A stretch of DNA of 64,000 nt from UBA5336 sp964506685 (lineage in GTDB: Bacteria; Pseudomonadota; Alphaproteobacteria; Caulobacterales; Hyphomonadaceae). The notes beneath the pieces are model-generated. The model saw nothing but the letters and a program-made list of their open reading frames with translations, made no database searches and was not told the origin of the DNA. The stretch covers positions 1 to 64,000 of the forward strand of contig CAZDMQ010000004.1 in assembly GCA_964506685.1 (NCBI GenBank), in the 5' to 3' direction. The translations under genes were made by a program, and so were the position numbers. This document shows positions 55,677 to 63,195 of this stretch, piece after piece. The first letter of the stretch is position 1. Every line of letters starts with the position of its first letter.

Positions 55677-56090
55677 TCATTCGCCATCCTTCAGGGGGAC
55701 GCCGTAGAGTTCGAGCCGGTGGTCGACCAGCTTGTAGCCATGCTTGCGCGCGATCTCGACCTGCAACCGTTCGATTTCCTCGTTGTGAAACTCGATCACG
55801 TCGCCTGACTTCACGTCGATCAGGTGGTCATGGTGCTCATCGGGCAATTCCTCATACCGCGAGCGGCCATCCCGGAAATCATGGCGCTCGATGATCCCGT
55901 AATCCTCGAACAGTTTGACGGTCCGATAGACGGTGGCCAGCGAGATCGAGGCATCCTCGCTGTTCGCCCGCCGGTGGAGTTCCTCGGCGTCAGGATGGTC
56001 GTCGGCGCTCGACAGCACACGCGCGATCACCCGCCGCGGTTCTGTCATCCGCAGGCCCTTCTCGGCGCAGAGCTGCTCAATTCGAGTCAT
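55677..56090 (-). CDS. fur: ferric uptake regulator family protein
   Basis: Fur represses iron-uptake genes when it binds Fe2+. It has 137 residues. The DNA-binding part holds TEPRRVIARVL and SLATVYRTVKLFE (about 50-62), and the regulatory metal residues are in EHHDH (H86, H87, D88, H89). The CxxC pair that binds structural zinc in E. coli Fur is missing (IDVKSGDVIEF), as in other alphaproteobacterial Fur proteins. I start at 56090, overlapping rimI by 14 bases. It could be a related regulator such as Irr, but the HHDH site and length fit Fur. Confidence 0.9.
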   Translation of the reverse strand: MTRIEQLCAEKGLRMTEPRRVIARVLSSADDHPDAEELHRRANSEDASISLATVYRTVKLFEDYGIIERHDFRDGRSRYEELPDEHHDHLIDVKSGDVIEFHNEEIERLQVEIARKHGYKLVDHRLELYGVPLKDGE

Positions 56091-56601
56091 GATCCGTAGA
56101 TGCGGTGTCACCGGGTGAATGTCCAGTGATTCTGTCCAATCCCGCTGACAGCAGGAGTGCATCGGCGCGTTGGCCATCGCGCCGGAGATAGTAGCCTTTC
56201 CGCCGGCCATCCTGCGCGAAGCCGAGACGGTGATAGAGAGCAAGGGCTGCAGTGTTGTCGCAGGCCACGTCCAGCGTCATTCGTTCGGCCCCAAGCGCCG
56301 CGAGTTGCTGGGCCGCGGTTCGCAGGAGCACCCCGCCCAGGCCGCGCCTCCGGGCTCCGGGCGCGGTGGCGAGTGTCAGGATATCGGCCTCGCCGGCGAC
56401 CAGCCGGACAAGACAGAAGGCCAGCAGGGTCCCCGCATCGTCGCGGAGGCCAAAGCCTTGGACCATGCCATCCTCAAGCAGGGCCGAGATGGCACAGGCC
56501 GACCAGCCCTGATCGAAACTCCGGCCGTGGATCGCGGCCGCCGCAGCGCTGTCATCGGCCCCGAGTGTCGCCGTGTGGACCTGATGGGCCAGCCCGGTCA
56601 C
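56077..56601 (-). CDS. rimI: ribosomal protein S18-alanine N-acetyltransferase, RimI-like
   Basis: RimI acetylates the N-terminus of S18, and relatives act with the tRNA t6A machinery. The product has 174 residues from a GTG at 56601, whose first bases overlap the tsaB stop (GTGA); AGGA lies upstream. The GNAT motif A is ATAPGARRRGLGGVLLRTA (about 81-99) and the C-terminal YHRLGF is typical of RimI. The position between tsaB and fur is the usual order in this class. Confidence 0.9.
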   Translation of the reverse strand: MTGLAHQVHTATLGADDSAAAAAIHGRSFDQGWSACAISALLEDGMVQGFGLRDDAGTLLAFCLVRLVAGEADILTLATAPGARRRGLGGVLLRTAAQQLAALGAERMTLDVACDNTAALALYHRLGFAQDGRRKGYYLRRDGQRADALLLSAGLDRITGHSPGDTASTDHDSN

Positions 56602-57248
56602 GGCGCCCTGTTTCCTGGCAGGACGGCATCGGGCGGGCGGACATAGACCGGGCTGGGCGGTGCCGAGTCCGGATCTTGCACGCTCGCCCAGTGGGCGACA
56701 AACCGGGCGAGCGGCCGGGCAGGCAGGGCTTGCGCGGCGTCGGCCAGCCTGTCCGTGCCGTCGGTGAGCACCAGTCGCTGGCTGGCCAGAAGGTCGGCAA
56801 GCGGCACCTCTGCCGGTGGGCTCTCCGGCTGTCCGGCGTTGAAATCCTGGCACCAGAAGCTGATATCGGGCGGACGTTTCCGCGCTTGCAGCGCGATCCG
56901 GACGGGGCGGGTCTCGCCCGGTGGCAGGGCCGCTTGAAGCAGGCTGATCCCGAGCACAGGGCAGCCGAGCACGAGACCCAGTCCACGTGCGAAAGCCAGC
57001 CCCATGCGCAGTCCGGTAAAGCTCCCAGGCCCGTTTACGACACCGATACGGGTCACCTCACCGAGCGCCAGACCGGCTTCGTCCAGCAGGCCCGTCAGCA
57101 GCCCCGGCAGGCGTGCATCCTGTCCCTGTCCGGCAACCATGTCGGTCTGCACGAATGCACCGTCTCCGCCCGTTTCGTCAGCGCCATCGGTCCTGAGCAG
57201 GGCGATCTCGGCCGGCCCGGAAGCGGTCTGGAAGGCGAGCGTGACCAT
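56598..57248 (-). CDS. tsaB: tRNA t6A modification protein TsaB
   Basis: TsaB is the regulatory partner of TsaD in making N6-threonylcarbamoyladenosine at tRNA position 37. It has 216 residues with the family's signature NGPGSFTGLRMGL (about 72-84) and an actin-like fold. It lacks a functional kinase site, as expected. It starts nine bases after rutE and overlaps rimI by four bases. Confidence 0.93.
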   Translation of the reverse strand: MVTLAFQTASGPAEIALLRTDGADETGGDGAFVQTDMVAGQGQDARLPGLLTGLLDEAGLALGEVTRIGVVNGPGSFTGLRMGLAFARGLGLVLGCPVLGISLLQAALPPGETRPVRIALQARKRPPDISFWCQDFNAGQPESPPAEVPLADLLASQRLVLTDGTDRLADAAQALPARPLARFVAHWASVQDPDSAPPSPVYVRPPDAVLPGNRAP

Positions 57249-57257
57249 GGCCCCCGC

Positions 57258-57860
57258 TTACAGGATCGCGCAGGCCTCTTCGAAGCTCATCCTTGGAGAG
57301 CGCTCGAAGAGGTCTTCGTTGCTGCCGTGGCCTAGATTGCAGATCCAGTTGGACTTCCAGTTCTGCATGGCCGGGTCGGAGGCGAAGAATTCCTGGTCGA
57401 CGCCGGCATTGTCAAACCCTGACATGGGGCCGGTATCGAGCCCGAGGGCCCGCGCGGCGATCAGGAAATATGCGCTTTGCAGCGTGCCGTTCCGGAATGC
57501 CGTGACTTCGCGGGCCACGGGTTCCTCGAACCAGGCTTTTGCGCCCGGATTGTGCGGGAACAGGACCGGGATCTGTTCGTGGAACTCGAGATCGTGGGCA
57601 ATGATGACGACCCAGGGCGCGGTTTCGCTCTTCTTCTTGTTGGGCGGCGCGAGGTGCGGAATGAGCCGCGCCTTGGCCTCGGCCGAACGGATGAACACGA
57701 AGCGCGCGGGCGAGCAATTGGCGCTGGTCGGCCCCCATTTCTGGAGCTCGTAGACGGCCCGGACGAGCGTTTCCGGCACGTCCTGGTCCTTCCAGCCATT
57801 ATAGCTGCGGGCGCTGCGGAAAATCACGTCTAGCGCATGGTCGTTGACGGGATGGCTCAT
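57258..57860 (-). CDS. rutE: malonic semialdehyde reductase RutE-like nitroreductase
   Basis: This FMN nitroreductase-fold protein has 200 residues, near the 196 of E. coli RutE, which reduces malonic semialdehyde from pyrimidine breakdown. Family segments are FRSARSYNGWKD, WGPTSANCSPARFV, GLDTGPMSGFDNAGVD and the C-terminal SNWICNLGHG. AGGAG lies nine bases before the ATG. No other rut gene is in the window, so the substrate could differ. It is tightly followed by tsaB. Confidence 0.9.
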   Translation of the reverse strand: MSHPVNDHALDVIFRSARSYNGWKDQDVPETLVRAVYELQKWGPTSANCSPARFVFIRSAEAKARLIPHLAPPNKKKSETAPWVVIIAHDLEFHEQIPVLFPHNPGAKAWFEEPVAREVTAFRNGTLQSAYFLIAARALGLDTGPMSGFDNAGVDQEFFASDPAMQNWKSNWICNLGHGSNEDLFERSPRMSFEEACAIL

Positions 57861-57977
57861 GGGCGGGTGACTCCTTGTTCGTGTCCGCCCGGGACCTACA
57901 CCCCCGGGCCGGCATGGCAAGCGCATTGAGGGGGCCATGGTCCTGCAGGCCGGCCCTGTCTCCCGACGCGCGGTGCG

Positions 57978-58559
57978 TCAGAGCACGGCTTCAACGGCCG
58001 TGACTTCCGGAACGTAGGCCTTCAGCATGTTTTCTATGCCCTGCTTGAGAGTATAGGTCGATGACGGGCAGCCGGCACAGGCCCCGCGCATATGCAGGTG
58101 CACAATGCCGGTATCGACCTCGAACCGGTCGAACACGATATCGCCGCCATCCTGGGCCACGGCCGGGCGGACCCGAGTGTCGATCAACTCCCTGATCTCC
58201 GCCACGATCTCGGCAGCCTCGCCCTCATAGCCTCGCGCGTCCGGGTCGCCATCGGGCCGGCTGCTCGCGTTTGGCTCGACCGCGGGGAGCCCTGCGACGA
58301 GATGATCCATGATGGCAGCAAGAATGAGCGGGCGGAGACTGGCCCAGTCGGCCGCTTCAGCCTTCGAGACGGAGATGAAATCGGTACCGAAGAAGACCCG
58401 CTCCACCTCGCCGAGATCGAACAGGGTTTGGGCGAGCCGGCTCGATGACAGGTCGCTGCCCCTGGCAAAATCGAAGGGACCGGCCGTACCGGCGATCTCC
58501 TGCCCCGGAAGGAATTTGAGCGTGTCGGGATTCGGGGTCGGCTCGGTCTGGATGAACAT
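57978..58559 (-). CDS. NifU-domain iron-sulfur scaffold (NfuA type)
   Basis: This Fe-S cluster carrier has 193 residues: an Nfu N-terminal domain (MFIQTEPTPNPDTLKFLPG, about 1-90), a linker with Asp/Gly and a NifU-like C-terminal domain with the cluster-binding CAGC (about 165-168). It delivers 4Fe-4S clusters to apo-proteins. AAGGAGG lies eight bases before the ATG. It stands alone 117 bp before rutE. Confidence 0.94.
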   Translation of the reverse strand: MFIQTEPTPNPDTLKFLPGQEIAGTAGPFDFARGSDLSSSRLAQTLFDLGEVERVFFGTDFISVSKAEAADWASLRPLILAAIMDHLVAGLPAVEPNASSRPDGDPDARGYEGEAAEIVAEIRELIDTRVRPAVAQDGGDIVFDRFEVDTGIVHLHMRGACAGCPSSTYTLKQGIENMLKAYVPEVTAVEAVL

Positions 58560-58663
58560 GGGGTGAGGCCTCCTTGGGCTTGTGCATCCAAGGTGGCCGG
58601 TTCCGATGCCGATTTCAATGTTTGATCGCGGGAGGTGGTGCAGGGAGGGACGTTCGATCCACC

Positions 58664-59719
58664 CTATGGCGCCGATGTCGGCGACAGGATCAGGTCGTCG
58701 GCCGTCGCGATGGAGAGGTCACCTTCCTGCGTACCGTCCAGCATGCTCGCAAGCTTGCGCGTTGCCGCTTCGGCCTGGTCGAGATGCCAGGCCATGGCCG
58801 CAAGATGATTGGGGAGCAGCGGATTATCGCCGGTCTGGTTGGAGACGATGACCGGCGCCTGCTTCGCGACGCGTTGCCAGAGGGTGCTGGCCTCGCGGAC
58901 CTGGGCCCGGATCGAGGCGGTCGAGGCCATGGCCGGATCGCTGGCGATGGCGGCGTCGATCATGTTGCTGGCGACCTGCCCGCGGGCCCGCGCATCGTAA
59001 TAGGCCCGGATATCGGCCCGACTGGCAGGCCAGGCGGCCCCGAGGGCGATCTGGTCGGACAGTTCGCGCGCAGAATCCTCGGCCCAGCCGGCAAACAGGT
59101 TGAGCAACTCGGACACCTTTTCAACGGTATTGATGTCGCTTGCGACACCCTTCGCCACCCGGGAATCGTAGCTGGCCAGCGCTTCGGCGGCGGCCACGAG
59201 ACGGGGCGTCATCGCTTCGTCAGACACCGGGCGCAGCAGCCTCGAGGCCGCGACGAGATCGGAGTCGGGCTGTCCGCCCCTTTCGGCAAGGGCCGCCGAG
59301 AGTTGTGTCACGTCCGAGAGGCTGTAGCTCAGCGAGACCTGCCATGCCGGTTGCGCCGTCAGATGCCGGCTCGGATGCCAGCTCGCCTTGTCGCCCGTCC
59401 AGCCCGGCCCGCTGACCTCCCGCGCAATCAGCGTCATGGCAACGCCCGCTTCTTCCGATGCCCAGTTCTCGGCGTCGAGGGTGACGGGACTGGCATCGAT
59501 CGAATGGCTGGCGATCATCCAGCCCGGATAGGCTCCCGCCAGGGCCGTGACCATCCCGAGCTTCACAACCCCCTTCGTGCGCTTCCAGATGGACCGGGAC
59601 GCCTCCATCCAGGGGTGCGGGCGGGCGTCGCCTATGTCCATTTCCTCTTCGCCGAGCACGGTGACGACGGGGCCTTCGCGAAAATACGGGTGATCCGCGC
59701 TGGCATGATCTCGAGGCAT
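58664..59719 (-). CDS. membrane protein of unknown function, DUF2333-like
   Basis: This 351-residue protein (from the ATG at 59719; a GTG at 59743 is an alternative) has one hydrophobic segment near residues 52-68, following a basic stretch. The remaining 280 residues are soluble and helical. Some features, such as the SWHPSRHLTAQPAWQVSL segment, recall DUF2333, but I am not certain. The function is unknown. It lies between nfuA-like and PCuAC genes, all on the minus strand. Confidence 0.6.
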   Translation of the reverse strand: MPRDHASADHPYFREGPVVTVLGEEEMDIGDARPHPWMEASRSIWKRTKGVVKLGMVTALAGAYPGWMIASHSIDASPVTLDAENWASEEAGVAMTLIAREVSGPGWTGDKASWHPSRHLTAQPAWQVSLSYSLSDVTQLSAALAERGGQPDSDLVAASRLLRPVSDEAMTPRLVAAAEALASYDSRVAKGVASDINTVEKVSELLNLFAGWAEDSARELSDQIALGAAWPASRADIRAYYDARARGQVASNMIDAAIASDPAMASTASIRAQVREASTLWQRVAKQAPVIVSNQTGDNPLLPNHLAAMAWHLDQAEAATRKLASMLDGTQEGDLSIATADDLILSPTSAP

Positions 59720-59825
59720 GGACGACACTCTCTTTCCCGGCACCTCCCCTTAGTGCGCAGACGGGCCTGAAACCGCAACCGGCGGGGCTTAAAATTTCAG
59801 CAAGATTTGCGCCATCGCCCGGAAG

Positions 59826-60371
59826 CTATTCGCCGAGCGGCCGAATACTTGCATCAACTTCAATGCGATAGCTGTTGCCCTCCGGATCCTCGACCGTGAG
59901 CACCATGGGATAGGTTGTAGCGGGGTCGAGCGGGCCGACGCCGAACAGCATGAGATGGTCGCCGCCGCCCTTCAGGGAAACGGGCACCCCTGCCGGCAGG
60001 TCGACACCGTCGATCTGGTCCATTCGCATCTGGCCGTCCTGGCTTGTCATGGTGTGCAGTTCCACGCGTTCGGCAATCGGCGTGTCGACACCTGTGAGGC
60101 GCAGGTCGGTGCCCACGGCGGTCAGCGTGACGCCGGCCAGCACAACGTCGCGGCCGGCCGGCGGTTCCTGGATGAAGGCCGCCGCGACGGTGAGCGGCGC
60201 CGCAGCGGTCGCTGCGCTCGCGGCGGGCGCTGTCTGGTCCCCTGGCTCTCCGGCCGGCGGAGGGCTGGATTGCGGTGCTGAGGGGGCTGGCCCGCTATCG
60301 CAGCCGCCGAGCAGGGCGAGCGCTGCCAGCGCGCCGATGATTGCGGTGCGGGCGTGGGACGGCGTAGACAT
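59826..60371 (-). CDS. PCu(A)C family copper chaperone, lipoprotein
   Basis: PCuAC proteins hold Cu(I) in the periplasm and pass it to cytochrome oxidase. The product has 181 residues, with a signal peptide ending in LLGGC (Cys24) and a low-complexity Ala/Pro linker (25-65). The copper motif H-x10-M-x21-H-x-M is exact: H106, M117, H139, M141. It is lipidated, which is less common than a free form. GGAGG lies eight bases before the ATG. No sco gene is adjacent. Confidence 0.92.
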   Translation of the reverse strand: MSTPSHARTAIIGALAALALLGGCDSGPAPSAPQSSPPPAGEPGDQTAPAASAATAAAPLTVAAAFIQEPPAGRDVVLAGVTLTAVGTDLRLTGVDTPIAERVELHTMTSQDGQMRMDQIDGVDLPAGVPVSLKGGGDHLMLFGVGPLDPATTYPMVLTVEDPEGNSYRIEVDASIRPLGE

Positions 60372-60432
60372 GGATGGGACCTCCGATCCGGTTGGTTGTG
60401 TGTGCAATCAGTGCTGAACCAGATCCTGCGGC

Positions 60433-61497
60433 TCAGGGCCGGGCCTGCCAGAAGCCGATCACGTCGCGCACGCCGGCCATGACATCATCGGCAATGGCCG
60501 CCGCGCGCTCACCGCCAGCCTGCAGAGCGCGGTCGATCTCCGCCGGGTCGTCCATCAGCCGGCGCATTTCAGCGGTGATCGGGGAGAGGTGTTCAACCGC
60601 CAGATCGGCCAGCGCCGGCTTGAAATCGCCAAAGCCCTTGCCCTCGAATTGGCTCAGCACGTCCTCGACACGCATGTCGGCGAGTATGGCATAGATGCCC
60701 ACGAGGTTCTCGACCTCGGGCCGGTCACGAAGCCCATCGGCGTTGCCGGGAATGGGGGCACTGTCGGTCTTCGCCTTCCGGATCTTCTTCGCGATCGTGT
60801 CGGCATCGTCGATCAGGTTCACACGCGAGAGGTCGGACGGGTCGGATTTCGACATCTTCTTCGTGCCGTCCTTGAGACTCATGATCCGCGCACCGGGCCC
60901 ATCGGCGAGCGCGACGGGCAGGGGGAAGAAGCCCGGCGCGTCGAAATCCCGGTTGAACCGGTCGGCAATGTCGCGGCTGAGTTCGAGATGCTGTTTCTGG
61001 TCGTCACCGACCGGGACATGCGTGCCCTTGTAGATGAGAATGTCGGCGGCCTGCAGCACGGGATAGTCGAACAGGCCCACAGAAGCGCGCTCGCGATCCT
61101 TGCCGGCCTTGTCCTTGAACTGGGTCATCCGCTCCAGCCAGCCCATGCGGGCGACGCAATTGAAGTACCAGGCCAGTTCGGAATGGGCCGGCACGCTGGA
61201 CTGGGCGAAGACAATCGCCCGTTCCGGGTCGATGCCGCTCGCGATGAAGGCGGCGGCGATCTCCCGCGTGCCCTGGGCGAGCGCAGCGGGGCCGCCCCAC
61301 ACGTCCCGGGGCTGGGTGATGGCATGCAGGTCGACCACGCAGAAGACGCAGTCCATCTGGTGCTGCAGGGCGACGAACTTGCGGATGGCGCCGAGATAGT
61401 TGCCCAGATGCAGTTTGCCCGACGGCTGCACGCCGGAGAAGACGCGGTCAGGGCCGGTGTAGGACGGGCTTGTGTCGGGGGAGGTGTCTTCTTGCAT
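60433..61497 (-). CDS. trpS: tryptophan--tRNA ligase
   Basis: TrpRS charges tRNA-Trp. It has 354 residues, near the E. coli 334. The class I motifs are HLGN in SGKLHLGNYLGA (the HIGH counterpart, about residue 30) and the canonical KMSKS (about 209). The start at 61497 has no strong ribosome-binding site; instead two alternative hairpins lie directly upstream (see separate entry). It follows murJ with a gap of 122 bp, and the glnD-murJ-trpS order is familiar in the class. Confidence 0.94.
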   Translation of the reverse strand: MQEDTSPDTSPSYTGPDRVFSGVQPSGKLHLGNYLGAIRKFVALQHQMDCVFCVVDLHAITQPRDVWGGPAALAQGTREIAAAFIASGIDPERAIVFAQSSVPAHSELAWYFNCVARMGWLERMTQFKDKAGKDRERASVGLFDYPVLQAADILIYKGTHVPVGDDQKQHLELSRDIADRFNRDFDAPGFFPLPVALADGPGARIMSLKDGTKKMSKSDPSDLSRVNLIDDADTIAKKIRKAKTDSAPIPGNADGLRDRPEVENLVGIYAILADMRVEDVLSQFEGKGFGDFKPALADLAVEHLSPITAEMRRLMDDPAEIDRALQAGGERAAAIADDVMAGVRDVIGFWQARP

Positions 61498-61498
61498 G

Positions 61499-61558
61499 CG
61501 CCCGGCTTGTAGAGCGCCGGGCGAAAAAGTGGAACCCGGTTTTTCGATCTCCCGGCGC
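61499..61558 (-). promoter_or_regulatory. two mutually exclusive hairpins upstream of trpS
   Basis: In the minus-strand transcript, helix A pairs GCGCCGGG (61558-61551) with CCCGGCGC (61521-61514), with an inner CGAAAAA/TTTTTCG stem (61546-61540 with 61528-61522). Helix B pairs CGCCCGG (61523-61517) with CCGGGCG (61505-61499), one base before the ATG. A and B share 61517-61521, so only one can form. The loop of helix A contains the second copy of the dispersed motif (61521-61542). Translational or transcriptional control is possible, or the hairpin is a repeat insertion. Confidence 0.5.
61521..61542 (-). repeat. copy 2 of a short dispersed motif
   Basis: Minus strand: AAACCGGGTTCCACTTTTTC. 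It shares AAACCGG and CCACTT with the copy at 53582-53600. It forms the apical part of helix A in the trpS leader. Confidence 0.45.
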
Positions 61559-61619
61559 GACCAGCGGCAGCACGAAGGCAGCGGCTGAAGTCCATGAACC
61601 GCCCGGTGCTCCTTGCGGT

Positions 61620-63179
61620 TCAGCCGCGCCTGGCCAGGGCTTTCAGTTCCCGCAGACCGATCGCGCCGGACAGCAGCGCCGCCAGCGCGTAGACAACCAC
61701 CCCGCCGGCCACCACGAGCAGCGTCTCGAGCAGGCCATCGCCGGGCAGGTATTCGCGGATCCCGCCGGCATCGAGACGCGCGACCAGCAGGACGGCGCCG
61801 AGCGCCAGGCTTGCCACGCCGCAGCGGATGAGGCGGGTCACGAGCCGTGCGCCGGGCGTATACCAGCCGCGCCGGTGCAATGTTACCAGCATCAGGGCGA
61901 CATTGATCCAGGCGGCCGCGCTGGTTGCGATGGCAAGGCCGGGAAAGCCGGCGAGGCCCTGCGATTTCAGCCAGAAGAAAAGCCCTGCACCGAGGGCTGT
62001 GTTGATCGCAACCCCGATCAGGGCAAAGCGCATCGGCGTGCGGGTGTCCTCCTGGGCAAAGAAGGCCGGCGAAAGCACCTTGATCAGCACGAAGGCCGGG
62101 ACGCCCCAGGCAAAATGCACCAGCGCCGCGCCGGCCTGTCGCGCATCGCCGGCCGTGAAGGCGCCGCGTGCAAACAGGGCATCGAGCAGCATGACCGGGA
62201 TCACGGCCAGTGCGACAGCGGCTGGCAGGGTGAAGGCCATCGCCAGCCCGATGCCGTCATCCATGGTCTGGCGGCTCTCTGCAGGGTGTCCCGAGCGCAC
62301 GCTGCGGGACAGGCGCGGCAGGATCGCCACGCCCACGGCGACGCCAACAAGCCCAAGCGGCAGCTGGTAAAGGCGGTCGGCATATTGCAGCCAGGACCGC
62401 GCTCCGACCTCGAAGCCGGCCAGGACCTGGCTGATGAGGATGTTGATCTGCATCCCGGAGGCGGCAACGGCGCCGGGTATGGCCAGCCCGATGACCCGCT
62501 TCACATTGGGCGTGATCCGGGGCCAACCCAATAGCGAAAGCCTGACCTTCTGGCGTCGCACCCCCCAGGCCAGCAGCATGGCCTGCAGAGCGCCGGCGAC
62601 AGTAATCCCGATGGCCGCATAGATGGCGGTCTGCCGGGCCGTCTCGCCAAGCAGGGCGGCGACGATGAGGCAGGCATTGAGCAGTGTCGGCGCGCCGGCC
62701 GACAGGGCAAACCGGCCCCCTGTGTTCAGCACCCCGGCATAGAGGGCGGCGAGCGCCATGCAGGCGAGATAGGGCATGGTGATCTGGGTCAGCATCACCG
62801 ACAGGTTGTAGATGTCCGGCCGGTCGAGATAGGCGCCATTGAAGGCCACCATGATCCAGGGCATGGCGACCTGGGCGGCAATGACCAGGGCGGCGGTGGC
62901 CGCAAACAGCACTCTCAGGGCGTCCTGGGCGATCGCCTGCGCCGCCTCTGCTCCTTCCGCTTCCAGCGTCCGGGCATAGCTGGGCACGAAGGCCTGGGCG
63001 AAGGCGCCTTCGGCAAAGAAACGCCGGAAGAGATTGGGGAACATGAGTGCAGCGAAGAAGGCGTCGCCGATCGGCCCCGCCCCGATCCGGGCCGCCAGGA
63101 GGATGTCGCGGGCAAAGCCGAGTACCCGGCTGACCAGGGTCAGGGACGCCTGGACAGCGGTGTTGCGGACAAGGCTCAT
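61620..63179 (-). CDS. murJ: lipid II flippase MurJ
   Basis: MurJ moves lipid II across the inner membrane for peptidoglycan synthesis. It has 519 residues with about 14 transmembrane helices. The N-terminal RNTAVQASLTLVSRVLGFARDILLA region and the ADRLYQLPLGLVGVAVGVAILP segment (named in part) are typical of MurJ/MviN. Functional Arg residues of the central cavity appear in the conserved positions. The ATG has only a weak ribosome-binding site and lies 16 bp after glnD. Confidence 0.95.
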   Translation of the reverse strand: MSLVRNTAVQASLTLVSRVLGFARDILLAARIGAGPIGDAFFAALMFPNLFRRFFAEGAFAQAFVPSYARTLEAEGAEAAQAIAQDALRVLFAATAALVIAAQVAMPWIMVAFNGAYLDRPDIYNLSVMLTQITMPYLACMALAALYAGVLNTGGRFALSAGAPTLLNACLIVAALLGETARQTAIYAAIGITVAGALQAMLLAWGVRRQKVRLSLLGWPRITPNVKRVIGLAIPGAVAASGMQINILISQVLAGFEVGARSWLQYADRLYQLPLGLVGVAVGVAILPRLSRSVRSGHPAESRQTMDDGIGLAMAFTLPAAVALAVIPVMLLDALFARGAFTAGDARQAGAALVHFAWGVPAFVLIKVLSPAFFAQEDTRTPMRFALIGVAINTALGAGLFFWLKSQGLAGFPGLAIATSAAAWINVALMLVTLHRRGWYTPGARLVTRLIRCGVASLALGAVLLVARLDAGGIREYLPGDGLLETLLVVAGGVVVYALAALLSGAIGLRELKALARRG

Positions 63180-63195
63180 GGGCGGTCCGCCACCG

